A stretch of DNA of 64,000 nucleotides from Antarcticibacterium flavum (GCF_006159205.1 NZ_CP040812.1:3658001-3722000), one strand, 5' to 3'; counted from the stretch's first letter, positions 32,447 through 41,447 are shown. Notes: generated by a model not told the origin, from the sequence alone. Program-made: numbers and translations.

Positions 32447-33397
32447 ATGGCAACTACATTAGATCTTATGCTGAAGGATTCTCCAATAGTTCACGTCCTC
32501 ACACGGCGGGAAGATGGGGTCTCACTGTATATAAAAAGAGAAGATCTGTTGCATCCACAGGTATCAGGTAATAAATTCAGAAAACTGAAGTATAACCTGG
32601 CTGAGGCACAAAAGCAGGGCCACACCCGCCTGCTTACCTTTGGAGGGGCTTTTTCCAATCATATAGCTGCAGTAGCAGCTGCAGGGAAAATTTTAGACCT
32701 GCAAACTATAGGGGTGATAAGAGGAGATGAGCTGGGAAGAGATATGGAAAGTACCCTGAAGAAAAACCCAACTTTAGATTTTGCCGCATCACAAGGAATG
32801 AAATTTTTATTTGTGAGCAGGAGTGATTATCGGGAGAAGGAAACTACAGCATTTAGACAAGATCTTGAAAAGGAATTTGGGTCATTTTATCTTATTCCTG
32901 AAGGCGGGACTAATACTTTGGCTGTGAAAGGTTGTGAGGAAATTTTAACGGGGGTAGGGAAGGATTTTGATTTTATTTGTTGTGCAGTTGGAACCGGAGG
33001 CACTATAGCAGGGTTGATCAATGCAGCTGCAAAAGACCAGAAAGTTCTGGGCTTTCCTGCGCTTAAGGGAGATTTTCTTGAGGGTGAAATCAGCAAATAT
33101 ACTTCAGCAACAAATTGGGAGTTGGTAAATAAGTATCATTTTGGTGGTTATGCAAAGGTGAGCCCGGAGCTTATTGATTTTATAAATGATTTCAGAAAAA
33201 CATATGATATTCTGCTTGATCCCGTTTATACAGGTAAGATGTTGTTTGGGATCTTTGATATGATGGAAAACGCTGTTTTTCCTCAAAATTCCCGTATTTT
33301 AGCGATCCATACCGGAGGTTTACAAGGAATAACCGGTATGAACAAATTATTGAAAAATAAAAATTTCCCTCTAATCGATGTTGAGAATGAGATCTAA
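32447..33397 (+). CDS. PLP-dependent ACC deaminase / D-cysteine desulfhydrase family enzyme
   Basis: A 316-residue fold-type II PLP enzyme. The Schiff-base lysine is in SGNKFRKLKYN (Lys43), the substrate-binding FGGAFSNH at about 65-72, and the phosphate-binding GTGGTIAG at about 187-194. Members are ACC deaminases or D-cysteine desulfhydrases, which cannot be told apart safely by eye; bacterial annotations without the ACC-specific residues usually mean D-Cys desulfhydrase-like activity. It overlaps the downstream lipoprotein gene by about 11-20 bp, indicating co-transcription. Confidence 0.85.
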   Translation: MATTLDLMLKDSPIVHVLTRREDGVSLYIKREDLLHPQVSGNKFRKLKYNLAEAQKQGHTRLLTFGGAFSNHIAAVAAAGKILDLQTIGVIRGDELGRDMESTLKKNPTLDFAASQGMKFLFVSRSDYREKETTAFRQDLEKEFGSFYLIPEGGTNTLAVKGCEEILTGVGKDFDFICCAVGTGGTIAGLINAAAKDQKVLGFPALKGDFLEGEISKYTSATNWELVNKYHFGGYAKVSPELIDFINDFRKTYDILLDPVYTGKMLFGIFDMMENAVFPQNSRILAIHTGGLQGITGMNKLLKNKNFPLIDVENEI

Positions 33398-34166
33398 ATA
33401 TTTTTTTCTTCTGCTTTTCACTGTAGCTTTTCTTTATTCCTGCGGAAGCAAAAAGAAAGCCGTGACAAAGCGTGATGCTCCTGCAGAGGTGGTGGATAAT
33501 GTGAGAAAGGACATGCCACCCAAACGATATGCCGATGTGGTAGAGGAATATATAGATACCTACGCAGCAATAGCACAGGAGGAAATGAGATTATATAAGA
33601 TCCCTGCCAGTATTACCCTGGCACAGGGTATCCTGGAATCTGGTGCGGGGAGGGGAGACCTTACCCGCAGGGCCAATAATCATTTTGGTATAAAATGTCA
33701 CGAGTGGACAGGGGACAGGGTGTATCATGATGATGACCGCTCCCAGGAATGTTTCAGAAAATATAATGACCCCAAATTTTCTTACAGGGACCACTCACTT
33801 TTCCTGGCCGAAAGAAGGCGCTATGCAGCACTATTTGATCTGGAGATTTCAGATTATAAGGGATGGGCAAAAGGTTTGCGGGCTGCAGGTTACGCGACCG
33901 ACAGGTTGTACCCTAATAAACTCATTGACCTTATAGAGCGGTACCAGTTGTACAATTATGATAATGAGGTGCTGGGAGTACAACCAAGAAGGTCTAATAA
34001 TCCCGTAGCCAGAAGTGCAGGCACAAGGCACGTGGTACAGAAAGGGGATACCCTTTATTCCATTGCGAAAAGATACAATACTACAGTAGAGCTTATTCAA
34101 AGGCAGAATAATCTTAATTCTACAAATATTTCAATTGGGCAGGAACTAAGCGTACCTCCCAGATAA
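33387..34166 (+). CDS. Glucosaminidase-domain lipoprotein with C-terminal LysM (peptidoglycan hydrolase)
   Basis: The start is set at [11 protein letters not shown] so that a standard SPII signal (ending YSC) results; an ATG three codons upstream is possible. The GH73-like domain spans about 45-200, with [17 protein letters not shown] (catalytic Glu in ILESG), [11 protein letters not shown], and [15 protein letters not shown] LysM domain follows (about 212-258: [19 protein letters not shown]). It should cut N-acetylglucosaminyl bonds in peptidoglycan from an envelope-anchored position. It overlaps the PLP-enzyme gene and is followed 11 bp later by hemL. Confidence 0.92.
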   Translation: MRSKYFFLLLFTVAFLYSCGSKKKAVTKRDAPAEVVDNVRKDMPPKRYADVVEEYIDTYAAIAQEEMRLYKIPASITLAQGILESGAGRGDLTRRANNHFGIKCHEWTGDRVYHDDDRSQECFRKYNDPKFSYRDHSLFLAERRRYAALFDLEISDYKGWAKGLRAAGYATDRLYPNKLIDLIERYQLYNYDNEVLGVQPRRSNNPVARSAGTRHVVQKGDTLYSIAKRYNTTVELIQRQNNLNSTNISIGQELSVPPR

Positions 34167-34177
34167 AATTAAAATTT

Positions 34178-35467
34178 ATGATCTATAAAAGAAGCAGCGA
34201 ACTATTTGCCGAAGCGCAAAAGGTAATTCCCGGTGGGGTAAATTCACCCGTAAGGGCCTTCAATGCAGTAGGGGGCGAACCTGTTTTTATCCAACGTGCA
34301 GAAGGGGCTTATCTTTATGATGAAGACGGCAATAAACTTATTGATTACATCAATTCATGGGGGCCAATGATCCTGGGACATGCGCACAAGCCTGTGGTTG
34401 ATGCCGTAATAGAAAAAGCTAAAAAAGGAACCTCCTTTGGTACTCCTACCCAAATTGAGACAGAGATCGCCCAATTGGCGGTAAAGATGGTTCCCAATAT
34501 TGATAAGATACGTTTTGTAAATTCAGGAACAGAGGCCTGTATGAGTGCAGTGCGTTTGGCCCGCGGATATACCGGGAAGGAAAAGATCATCAAATTTGCC
34601 GGTTGTTATCACGGGCATAGTGATTCATTTCTAATACAGGCAGGTAGTGGTGCGGTAACTTTTGGGACCCCCAACAGTCCCGGAGTGACTGAAGGTACAG
34701 CGAAAGATACTCTCCTGGCCAAATATAATGACCTCGAGAACGTGAGGGAGTTGATCAATGCCAACAAAGGCGAACTTGCCTGCATAATCCTGGAGCCTGT
34801 GGCAGGAAATATGGGATGTATCCCACCTGCTGAAGGATTTTTGGAAGGCCTGAGAAAGCTTTGTGACGAGAATGAGATTCTTTTAATCTTTGATGAGGTC
34901 ATGACCGGTTTTCGCCTGGCTCCCGGTGGCGTACAGGAAAGAATGGGTGTAAAGGCAGATATAGTAACCTTTGGAAAAGTAATTGGAGGAGGATTGCCTG
35001 TAGGGGCTTTTGCCGCAAATGCAGAGATTATGGGGCACCTGGCTCCTGAAGGGCCTGTTTACCAGGCAGGAACCCTTAGTGGAAACCCTCTTGCGATGGC
35101 TGCAGGACTTGCAATGCTGAAGGAACTGGATAGCAACCGGGAAATTTTCAACAGCATTGATGAAAAAACCGCCTACCTGCATACAGGTATTGCTGAAGCT
35201 TTAAGGGAAAATAACATTACCCACACCATTAACAGGCTGGGGTCTATGATATCGGTGCATTTCAACGATACACCGGTGGTAGATTTTGAAACTGCTGCAA
35301 TGGCAAATAATGATACTTTCAGGAAATTTTTCCACGGCCTTCTTGAAAATGGGATCTATATAGCTCCCAGCGCTTTTGAAACCTGGTTTATAACAGAGGC
35401 ACTTTCATATGACGATCTGGATAAAACCATCGCCGCAGTGAGAAAAGTTGCCCGCGACCTTAAGTAA
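34178..35467 (+). CDS. hemL: Glutamate-1-semialdehyde 2,1-aminomutase
   Basis: A 429-residue class III PLP aminotransferase that converts glutamate-1-semialdehyde to 5-aminolevulinate in the C5 tetrapyrrole pathway. The start [13 protein letters not shown] (about 16-28) is the HemL signature, [14 protein letters not shown] (113-126) binds the cofactor region, Asp249 in LLIFDE contacts the pyridine nitrogen, and Lys267 in [16 protein letters not shown] is the Schiff-base lysine. It ends the 32.0-35.5 kb group and is followed by a strong terminator. Confidence 0.97.
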   Translation: MIYKRSSELFAEAQKVIPGGVNSPVRAFNAVGGEPVFIQRAEGAYLYDEDGNKLIDYINSWGPMILGHAHKPVVDAVIEKAKKGTSFGTPTQIETEIAQLAVKMVPNIDKIRFVNSGTEACMSAVRLARGYTGKEKIIKFAGCYHGHSDSFLIQAGSGAVTFGTPNSPGVTEGTAKDTLLAKYNDLENVRELINANKGELACIILEPVAGNMGCIPPAEGFLEGLRKLCDENEILLIFDEVMTGFRLAPGGVQERMGVKADIVTFGKVIGGGLPVGAFAANAEIMGHLAPEGPVYQAGTLSGNPLAMAAGLAMLKELDSNREIFNSIDEKTAYLHTGIAEALRENNITHTINRLGSMISVHFNDTPVVDFETAAMANNDTFRKFFHGLLENGIYIAPSAFETWFITEALSYDDLDKTIAAVRKVARDLK

Positions 35468-35489
35468 GAATAGGTTAATTATAATATTT

Positions 35490-35540
35490 ATCCTGCCGGC
35501 AGTTTCTTAATAGAGAAATTCCCGGCAGGATTTTTCTTTT
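35490..35540 (+). terminator. Intrinsic terminator after hemL
   Basis: ATCCTGCCGG (35490-35499) pairs with CCGGCAGGAT (35522-35531), with an inner TTTCT/AGAAA pairing, and runs into TTTTCTTTT. Confidence 0.85.
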
Positions 35541-35595
35541 AAGGAGTTTACTGTCGTTATTTCCTAAAAATATACGTGCATTCCTGGCTTGAATG

Positions 35596-35653
35596 TAGCC
35601 ACGAATGCACGGATGTTCTTTTATATTTTCCTATTCTCGCACCATCATCCTGA
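35596..35653. repeat. Dispersed repeat GCCACGAATGCAC, copy 2
   Basis: TAGCCACGAATGCACGGATG with an AT-rich tail and CTATTCTCGCACCATCATCCTGA-like end. The same ~60-bp pattern recurs at 36551-36604, and its first ~34 bp at 12097-12130. Confidence 0.7.
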
Positions 35654-36031
35654 GACCTTGATAATATTTTTTATTAGAGTGAAGTGTTGACGTTTGAGAA
35701 TCATCAATGCGAGTCAATATTTTTGTTTGAAGGTTTTTTCTGGCCTACGAAAACTTCTCGTAAAATTTGAAATGAGAGGGGCGTTAAAAATTTTAGGCTG
35801 TTTGAGCGAAACGGAATAACCTCGCTAGAATGGATTTGCCCGCGAGTTCCTAAAATTTAGCCACCGAATGAAAAATTTAGAGAAGCTTTCGTAAGCCTAG
35901 ACTTTTTTGTTTCTTTTTTTTGCAACCGACGACCAGAGGGAGAGGATTGCAGCAAAAAAGAACAAGCGGTCCTATGAAATGCCTATAAACTCGCCTGGAT
36001 AATGTAAGATAAATAGAATACGTCAATGGTA
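35654..36031. repeat. 378-bp tandem repeat, unit 1
   Basis: From GACCTTGATAATATTTTTTA to GAATACGTCAATGGTA, non-coding on both strands. It contains TTTTAGGCTGTTTGAGCG and CCTAAAATTTAGCC, which can pair as a long stem, and an imperfect CTTTTTTT/AAAAAAGAA pair around GCAACCGACGACCAGAGGG. It is directly followed by a second, nearly identical unit. Confidence 0.9.
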
Positions 36032-36410
36032 GACCTTGATAAAATTTTTTTTATTAGCGTGAAGTGTTGACGTTTGAGAATCATCAATGCGAGTCAATAT
36101 TTTTGTTTGAAGGTTTTTTCTGGCCTACGAAAACTTCTCGTAAAATTTGAAATGAGAGGGGCGTTAAAAATTTTAGGCTGTTTGAGCGAAACGGACTAAT
36201 CGCGATAGAATATACTTTCACGCGAGTTCCTAAAATTTAGCCACCGAATGAAAAATTTAGATAAGCTTTCGTAAGCCTAGACTTTTTTGCTTCTTTTTTT
36301 TGCAACCGACGACCAGAGGGAGAGGATTGCAGCAAAAAAGAAGGAGCGGTCCTATGAAATGCCAATAAACTCGCCTGGAAAACGTAAGAAAAATAGAATA
36401 CGTCAATGGT
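36032..36410. repeat. 378-bp tandem repeat, unit 2
   Basis: A head-to-tail second copy, close to identical except in the segment between ACGGACTAAT and GCGAGTTCC, where about a quarter of bases differ from unit 1 although a short GC stem can still form in each (CTCGC/GCGAG in unit 1, TCGCG/CGCGA in unit 2). Confidence 0.9.
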
Positions 36411-36490
36411 AACTTGTTTCAGGATCTAATGGGCTTAGGTGTTACCCATCTCAACTATCCCGTGTATATATCACCTCTCTCAACTCCCTG
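36411..36490. repeat. 80-bp repeat, copy 1 (AACTTGTTTCAGGATCTAAT)
   Basis: Shares AACTTGTTTCAGGATCTAAT, GGGCTT, CTCAACTA, CCCGTG and ATATATCACCTC with the copy at 36605-36684, offset 194 bp. It is immediately followed by a 7-nt array. Confidence 0.8.
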
Positions 36491-36546
36491 TCTCTTCTCA
36501 CTTCTCTCTTCTCTCTTTTTCTTGTTTCTTGATTCCTCTTTCTCTT
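36491..36546. repeat. Heptanucleotide array (TCTCTTC / TTCTTGT units)
   Basis: Eight 7-nt units in register (TCTCTTC, TCACTTC, TCTCTTC, TCTCTTT, TTCTTGT, TTCTTGA, TTCCTCT, TTCTCTT). Confidence 0.85.
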
Positions 36547-36550
36547 TCAA

Positions 36551-36604
36551 GCCACGAATGCACGAATGTTTTTTATATTTTGCTATTATCGCATCGTCCT
36601 CCTG
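36551..36604. repeat. Dispersed repeat GCCACGAATGCAC, copy 3
   Basis: GCCACGAATGCACGAATG with a T/A-rich tail and CTATTATCGCATCGTCCTCC, matching 35596-35653 over most of its length. Confidence 0.7.
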
Positions 36605-36683
36605 AACTTGTTTCAGGATCTAATGGGCTTTGGTGGTAACCAACTCAACTACCCCGTGAATATATCACCTCCCTCGACTCCCG
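36605..36683. repeat. 80-bp repeat, copy 2
   Basis: The second copy of the 36411-36490 repeat. Together with the upstream two bases it contains CCTGAACTTGTTTCAGG, a short palindrome. It again leads straight into a 7-nt array. Confidence 0.8.
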
Positions 36684-36753
36684 TCTCTTCTCTCTTCTCT
36701 CTTCTCTCTTGTCTTGATTCTTGTCTCTTGATTCTTGTCTCTTGACTCTTGGT
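36684..36753. repeat. Heptanucleotide array abutting the thioesterase stop codon
   Basis: Ten 7-nt units: three TCTCTTC, TCTCTTG, then alternating TCTTGAT and TCTTGTC, TCTTGAC and TCTTGGT. The stop codon of the minus-strand thioesterase begins at 36757-36755, so the array reaches the very end of the gene. Confidence 0.9.
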
Positions 36754-36754
36754 T

Positions 36755-37159
36755 CTATTTATAAAACTCCTTAAACATTCCCTCTGTGATCTTAGCCGGG
36801 CGTTTGGTTTCGGCATCCAGCAGGCACCAGGTGGAAAGCGCCTGGATAAGGATCTTGCCAGTTTCTTTATTGCGGATAAGGACGTGGCGTTGTGAGGTCA
36901 CATGGGTGTGTTCTCCCACATAAGTTTGCAGCAGGAGTTCATCGCCTAAAAAAGCCTGGCCCTTATAATCAATTTCGTGACGCAGCACCATCCAGATGAA
37001 CTTTTGTTTAATTTCTACAGGGGCCCGTTCATTCCAGTGGCGTTTGGCAATATCTTCCATCCACTGCACATACCTCACGTTGTTCACGTGATCCAACTCA
37101 TCAAGGTCCTTTTGGGAAACTTTGATGCTGTATTCAAAGATCTCTGGCGTTTGGTTCAT
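36755..37159 (-). CDS. Hotdog-fold acyl-CoA thioesterase
   Basis: The 134-residue protein fits the 4-hydroxybenzoyl-CoA thioesterase group: DLDELDHVNNVRYVQWMEDI (about 18-37), with Asp-x-x-x-His-V-N-N-x-x-Y as active-site region, and LLQTYVGEHTHVTSQRHVLIR in the beta-sheet. Substrate length cannot be read from the sequence. It overlaps the upstream glutaminyl-cyclase gene by 4 bp (ATGA-type), so the two are coupled. Confidence 0.9.
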   Translation of the reverse strand: MNQTPEIFEYSIKVSQKDLDELDHVNNVRYVQWMEDIAKRHWNERAPVEIKQKFIWMVLRHEIDYKGQAFLGDELLLQTYVGEHTHVTSQRHVLIRNKETGKILIQALSTWCLLDAETKRPAKITEGMFKEFYK

Positions 37160-38211
37160 CGTTCCACGATTTCCACCTCAAACAATTTATCCCAGTTCTT
37201 ACCGGTAACATAAAGCTTTTTGGTGTTTGGATTATAAGCGATTCCATTAAGTACATCCAGGTTGGCATGCTGTGTCACCTTTTCCCTTAGTCCCTGGAAA
37301 TTGATAAGGCCTTCTATAGCCCCATTCTCAGGATTAATGATGGCTACCCCGTCCTTTTGATAGGTGTTGGCATAGATCATCCCTTCAACCCATTCCAGTT
37401 CGTTAAGCTGTGTAGAGACTGACCGGTGGGTGGTTGGCTGGATAAAAGTTTCCTCGACCAAAGTCTTACCATTGAGGATCCAGATCTTCTCTGTCCCGTC
37501 ACTTTTATAGAATTGGTGGCCATCATTACACAAGCCCCAGCCTTCTTTGCTGTTATTGAACTTAAAACTGCCCTGGCGCTCCAGGGTGGTTACATCATAG
37601 ATCAAACCTTCACCTTCATTCCAGGTTAGCTGGTAGATCTTATCGTTGAGAATTGAAAGTCCCTCACCAAAATATTTATCTGCCAGTTCTGCCTGCTGCA
37701 GTACCTCCCCTGTCTCAAAGTTAGTCTTACGCAGGGTAGAGGAGCCGTATTGGCCGGTACTCTCATAAAGGGTGTCCCTGTAAAATTCCAGTCCCTGGGT
37801 GTAGGCTGTTTGATCGTGAGGATATGTGTTTATGATCCTGTAGGTATAGACAGTGGGCGGTATATTGTTATAGATTTTTACCGGCAGAGTTATGGTATCT
37901 GTTTCTCCTTCTGAAAATACAATGGCCCGGGCCACATGATTCCCTAGTTTAAAGTTTTGAAGTTGCAGCTGCAAAGAGGGTTCTCCTTTACTGCTCGTAA
38001 TATATTTTTCCTGAAAATAAAGTGCAGCAGAATCGATTTGCCGGTTTTTGATGTTCCTTATTTTAAGTTGTACGCTTTCCCCAAGCTGAAATTCATTCTT
38101 TTCAGTCTCTGTAAAAAGAGAAAAATCAGATTTTTTTTTACCTGAATTACTTCCGCAGGAAATTAACAGGAGATTTAAAATAAACAGGTACAGGAGGTTA
38201 AGTTTCTTCAT
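37156..38211 (-). CDS. Glutaminyl-peptide cyclotransferase (glutamine cyclotransferase) lipoprotein
   Basis: A 351-residue lipoprotein (SPII signal ending LISC, about 19) with an N-terminal Ig-like segment and a C-terminal five-bladed propeller of the plant-type glutaminyl cyclase family. Recognisable are PHDQTAYTQGLEFYRDTLYE (about 134-153), STGQYGSSTLRK, and NELEWVEGMIYANTY. The enzyme forms N-terminal pyroglutamate on periplasmic or exported proteins. In Bacteroidetes many exported proteins begin with Gln after signal cleavage, which makes this role plausible. Coupled to the downstream thioesterase gene. Confidence 0.88.
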   Translation of the reverse strand: MKKLNLLYLFILNLLLISCGSNSGKKKSDFSLFTETEKNEFQLGESVQLKIRNIKNRQIDSAALYFQEKYITSSKGEPSLQLQLQNFKLGNHVARAIVFSEGETDTITLPVKIYNNIPPTVYTYRIINTYPHDQTAYTQGLEFYRDTLYESTGQYGSSTLRKTNFETGEVLQQAELADKYFGEGLSILNDKIYQLTWNEGEGLIYDVTTLERQGSFKFNNSKEGWGLCNDGHQFYKSDGTEKIWILNGKTLVEETFIQPTTHRSVSTQLNELEWVEGMIYANTYQKDGVAIINPENGAIEGLINFQGLREKVTQHANLDVLNGIAYNPNTKKLYVTGKNWDKLFEVEIVER

Positions 38212-38265
38212 TAAAAAAGCTTGAATTTATTGCTGCTAAAATAATTAATTCAAACTAAAAAAGTC

Positions 38266-38295
38266 TTGCCAAATGTATCAAAGATTGTATATTTG
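38266..38295 (+). promoter_or_regulatory. Promoter of the SRP RNA
   Basis: TTG (38266-38268), 19 bp, then TATATTTG (38288-38295), a near-ideal Bacteroidetes -33/-7 pair ending 4 bp before the RNA's first paired base. Confidence 0.75.
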
Positions 38296-38297
38296 CA

Positions 38298-38395
38298 CCG
38301 GCAAGTCCCACACAACCAGCTCCTGCTGACTCCCCCAGGGCGGGAACGCAGCAAGGGTAAGCGGTCGTAGCGGTGTGATGTGGGTAGCTTGCCAT
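38298..38395 (+). ncRNA. ffs: Signal recognition particle RNA, small bacterial type (4.5S)
   Basis: GGCAAG (38300-38305) pairs with CTTGCC (38388-38393), closing a long irregular hairpin (CCCACAC with GTGTGATGTGGG). The tip holds CAGGGCGGGAACGCAGCAAGG, with the GGAA-type tetraloop and the two asymmetric loops that bind Ffh. No Alu domain is present, as expected for the ~100-nt form. Ends are set by the pairing, so they may be off by a few bases. Confidence 0.93.
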
Positions 38396-38438
38396 TTTTT
38401 GTATCTGATATTTAAATTTTATCGCATCTTTGTGATCT

Positions 38439-39257
38439 ATGAAAACAGATACTTCTTCAAAAGTTGTCCTTATCACAGGCGGATCTTCAGGAATAGGAAA
38501 ATCCATAGGCCAATACCTCTCCAAACGCAATTTTAAAGTTTACGGTACAAGCAGAAACCCCGGGAAATCAATAATGCTTCCTTTTTCCTTAATAGCTCTC
38601 GATGTCACCAGGCAGGACACAATCCAAACAGCTATTTCAGAAATTATAGAGAAAGAGGGCAAAATAGATATCCTTATCAATAATGCAGGGATTGGGATTA
38701 CCGGGCCCATAGAGGAAACCCCGGATGAGGAGATAAAAAAAGCCTTTGACACCAATTATTTTGGGCCAATTAATGTCATAAAAGCCGTTCTTCCACATAT
38801 GAGGAGACGGGGGGAGGGGTTGATTATAAATATCACTTCTATTGCCGGTTATATGGGATTGCCCTATCGCGGGATCTACTCTGCCACCAAAGGCGCACTG
38901 GAGCTTACTACAGAGGCTTTCAGGATGGAATTAAAGGAGTTCAATATAAAAATGACCAATGTGGCACCTGGGGATTTTGCCACCAACATTGCTGCAGGTA
39001 GGTATCACGCTCCTGTGCTGGAAGGCTCCCCTTACCAAAGATCCTATAAAAACACCCTTGACCTTATGAACAAGCACGTGGACGAGGGCCAGGATCCTGA
39101 ACTTATGGCAAAAGCGATCTTAAAGGTTATTGAGACCAAAAACCCCAAGGGACATTATAAGGTGGGAGAGCCACTGCAAAAATTCTCTGTTGCGTTAAAG
39201 CGTATTTTGCCCGATAAAGTATATGAGAAAATGTTGCTTAAACATTATAAATTGTAA
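38439..39257 (+). CDS. Short-chain dehydrogenase/reductase (SDR)
   Basis: A classical SDR of 272 residues: TGGSSGIGKSIG (13-24) binds the dinucleotide, NNAG (81-84) stabilises the fold, and Ser134, Tyr147 and Lys151 (YSATK) form the catalytic triad. The Arg39 after the second strand (GTSRN) favours NADP(H). The C-terminal region is basic (KFSVALKRILPDKVYEK). Substrate unknown. It is the first gene after the SRP RNA and is followed by fsa, whose promoter lies in its last codons. Confidence 0.9.
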   Translation: MKTDTSSKVVLITGGSSGIGKSIGQYLSKRNFKVYGTSRNPGKSIMLPFSLIALDVTRQDTIQTAISEIIEKEGKIDILINNAGIGITGPIEETPDEEIKKAFDTNYFGPINVIKAVLPHMRRRGEGLIINITSIAGYMGLPYRGIYSATKGALELTTEAFRMELKEFNIKMTNVAPGDFATNIAAGRYHAPVLEGSPYQRSYKNTLDLMNKHVDEGQDPELMAKAILKVIETKNPKGHYKVGEPLQKFSVALKRILPDKVYEKMLLKHYKL

Positions 39258-39262
39258 TTTTG
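39234..39262 (+). promoter_or_regulatory. Promoter of fsa
   Basis: TTG (39234-39236), 18 bp, TAATTTTG (39255-39262), overlapping the SDR stop codon and 38 bp upstream of the fsa ATG. Confidence 0.6.
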
Positions 39263-39300
39263 CCACTTTCAAATCTGAATTTTAAAACAACACACACAAG

Positions 39301-39954
39301 ATGAAATTTTTTATTGACACAGCAAACCTGGATCAAATTAGAGAAGCCCAAAACCTTGGGGTTCTGGACGGGGTGACCACCAATCCTTCCCTAATGGCCA
39401 AAGAAGGAATTACAGGAAAGGAAAATATTATAAATCACTATAAGAAGATATGTGAGATCGTAGATGGTGATGTAAGTGCAGAGGTTATTGCTACCACCTA
39501 TGATGAGATCATCAGAGAAGGTGAAGAACTTGCTGCCCTACACGAGCAAATTATCGTTAAGGTGCCTATGATCAAGGAAGGTGTGAAAGCTATAAAATAT
39601 TTTAGCGATAAAGGAATAAAGACAAATTGTACCCTTGTATTTTCTGCAGGCCAGGCATTACTTGCAGCAAAGGCAGGTGCAACTTACGTTTCCCCTTTTA
39701 TAGGAAGACTGGATGATATTTCTACAGATGGGTTGAACCTTATTGCAGAGATAAGGTTGATCTATGACAATTATGGTTTTGAGACACAAATCCTTGCCGC
39801 ATCTGTTAGACACACTATGCACGTGATAGACTGTGCAAAAATAGGAGCCGATGTTATGACCGGTCCTTTGTCCTCAATAGAAGGATTATTGAACCACCCG
39901 CTTACAGATATTGGACTTGAGAAATTCCTTGCAGATTATAAGAAAGGGAACTAA
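39301..39954 (+). CDS. fsa: Transaldolase-like fructose-6-phosphate aldolase family protein
   Basis: A 217-residue member of the small transaldolase (FSA/TalC) group. Visible are DTANLDQI (6-13), GVTTNPSLM (24-32), the Schiff-base lysine in IIVKVPM (Lys87), [19 protein letters not shown] and [10 protein letters not shown]. Transaldolase and fructose-6-phosphate aldolase activities are separated by few residues in this group and cannot be distinguished by eye. It acts in the non-oxidative pentose phosphate pathway or a related sugar interconversion. It has its own promoter and a strong terminator. Confidence 0.92.
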   Translation: MKFFIDTANLDQIREAQNLGVLDGVTTNPSLMAKEGITGKENIINHYKKICEIVDGDVSAEVIATTYDEIIREGEELAALHEQIIVKVPMIKEGVKAIKYFSDKGIKTNCTLVFSAGQALLAAKAGATYVSPFIGRLDDISTDGLNLIAEIRLIYDNYGFETQILAASVRHTMHVIDCAKIGADVMTGPLSSIEGLLNHPLTDIGLEKFLADYKKGN

Positions 39955-39973
39955 TACTTTCTTACTGTAAACT

Positions 39974-40010
39974 AAAAAACCCCGGACATTCACGTTCCGG
40001 GGTTTTTTGT
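39974..40010. terminator. Bidirectional intrinsic terminator after fsa
   Basis: AAAAAACCCCGGA (39974-39986) pairs with TCCGGGGTTTTTT (39996-40008), serving fsa and, on the other strand, the convergent lipoprotein gene. Confidence 0.9.
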
Positions 40011-40022
40011 GTCAGGATATTT

Positions 40023-41447
40023 TTAATAGAAACTGTTAAGGAATTCCAGCACTTTCGACTCGTGATCCAGGGCGTGCAATCTTACATCACCTTTAATTAT
40101 TTCTCCTGAAGGATCCAGGAAAATAAGTTTATTTAAATAGTTCTTGAGCAGCTCTTCGTTCAAAGTGAGAATATTAAGCTTATACTCAAAATTTTGGTCG
40201 TAGCCCTGGGCCTTGATAACTTCCTGCCATTCCTTATGCTCCCGCCTGTCTATGTTGATGCCTATAAAATCAATCTCAGGGTATTTTTCTTTCAGTACAG
40301 CTATTTTTTTATGTTGCCATCTATAATGAGATGGGGAGGTGGTAGACCATTGATATGTGATCTTCGGCTTACTTGAAATTTGGTTAAGAATAACTGTATC
40401 CCGCTTGTGGTCTATGAGCTTGAGCTCACCGATATTTCTGCCAGGCAGCAGGGCATTATGTATCCCTGCCATTTGTCGCAAATCTTCAAAATTGTCACCG
40501 TTGTATTCCCTCTCCTTTAAAAGTTCAAGAATGGAAACCAGGTCTTCCCGGGATTTGGAATAAACTATTCCCTGTGCGGCAAGGCGGTCAATAAAATTAT
40601 TCTTGATCTTCTCATTGGGTATAAGAGAATCTGCCAGGATAATTCGTCTTTTTATGTTATTAAAATCTGCCAGATCATAGCAGCTCTCTTCTGTAATATC
40701 GTTCGCCTCGCAATACTCCAGGGATTTGGTTCTAATAAAGTCATCGATGAAATGAAGATATACATAGTAATCTTCAAGGGCTTCATCATCCAGGGAGATC
40801 TCTTCCCTGTAGCTGTGAAAATCCTCTGGTAATAGCTTTATGTCTTCCCTGGAATATCTTCTAAGAAGGTACGCATAGCGTTCCCTAAGATCATAATATT
40901 CATAATTGATACTAGCATTTGCGAGTTCAATAAATTCCGGCGAAAATTTATACCGCCTGTTAAGCTTATCGAGGTATTTTTTTCGGCTCTCCCTTATCGA
41001 ATCGGTTTTTTCCACAAATTCTGAAGGTCCCAGCTTGTAATATTCCAGGATCAAATTATTGTTCTCCTGGTTTAAAAGATACATTCGGTTGAGATAGTTG
41101 CTCTTTGCTGCCCCTTTCCCGCTAAAGTTAAGGGATTCATCAAATTCAAGAGTATTAAGCAGGACCAGGGTACTGTCGCCCGGCTCCATGTAAGTAATTT
41201 GATTCTCAGGAGGATGTTTAAATACATATAAGCCCTTCTCAGCATCTGCAATTTTTCCTCCAAACCTGTTAGTATTATCGAGGTAAAAAGTATCTACGAC
41301 CACATCCTTTTTAAGCAGGACAACAAATTTACTTGTAGGATTTACGATCAATCCTCCAAAGTACATATCGCTGCTGGTGGGTTCATTGTCCTGGCATCCC
41401 GTAAGGGCAAAAATAACGAGCAGGGCAAGAATGACGTGGAGCTTCAT
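40023..41447 (-). CDS. Lipoprotein with thioredoxin-like C-terminal domain lacking the CxxC
   Basis: A 474-residue lipoprotein (SPII signal MKLHVILALLVIFALTGC). The N-terminal half resembles the DUF4369-type domain found in front of Bacteroidetes TlpA-like proteins. Residues about 345-474 look like a thioredoxin fold with KITYQWSTTSPSHYRWQ where the WCxxC would be, FIGINIDRREHKEWQEV as the following strand and helix, and NKLIFLDPSGEII near the cis-Pro region. The active-site cysteines are replaced by serine/threonine, so redox activity is not expected. Its role is unknown; a structural or binding function is inference. Confidence 0.75.
   Translation of the reverse strand: MKLHVILALLVIFALTGCQDNEPTSSDMYFGGLIVNPTSKFVVLLKKDVVVDTFYLDNTNRFGGKIADAEKGLYVFKHPPENQITYMEPGDSTLVLLNTLEFDESLNFSGKGAAKSNYLNRMYLLNQENNNLILEYYKLGPSEFVEKTDSIRESRKKYLDKLNRRYKFSPEFIELANASINYEYYDLRERYAYLLRRYSREDIKLLPEDFHSYREEISLDDEALEDYYVYLHFIDDFIRTKSLEYCEANDITEESCYDLADFNNIKRRIILADSLIPNEKIKNNFIDRLAAQGIVYSKSREDLVSILELLKEREYNGDNFEDLRQMAGIHNALLPGRNIGELKLIDHKRDTVILNQISSKPKITYQWSTTSPSHYRWQHKKIAVLKEKYPEIDFIGINIDRREHKEWQEVIKAQGYDQNFEYKLNILTLNEELLKNYLNKLIFLDPSGEIIKGDVRLHALDHESKVLEFLNSFY

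Noticed and set aside
38255..38530. 91-codon minus-strand frame over the SRP RNA
   Set aside because: It covers the SRP RNA and the first codons of the SDR gene on the opposite strand, so it is not a gene.
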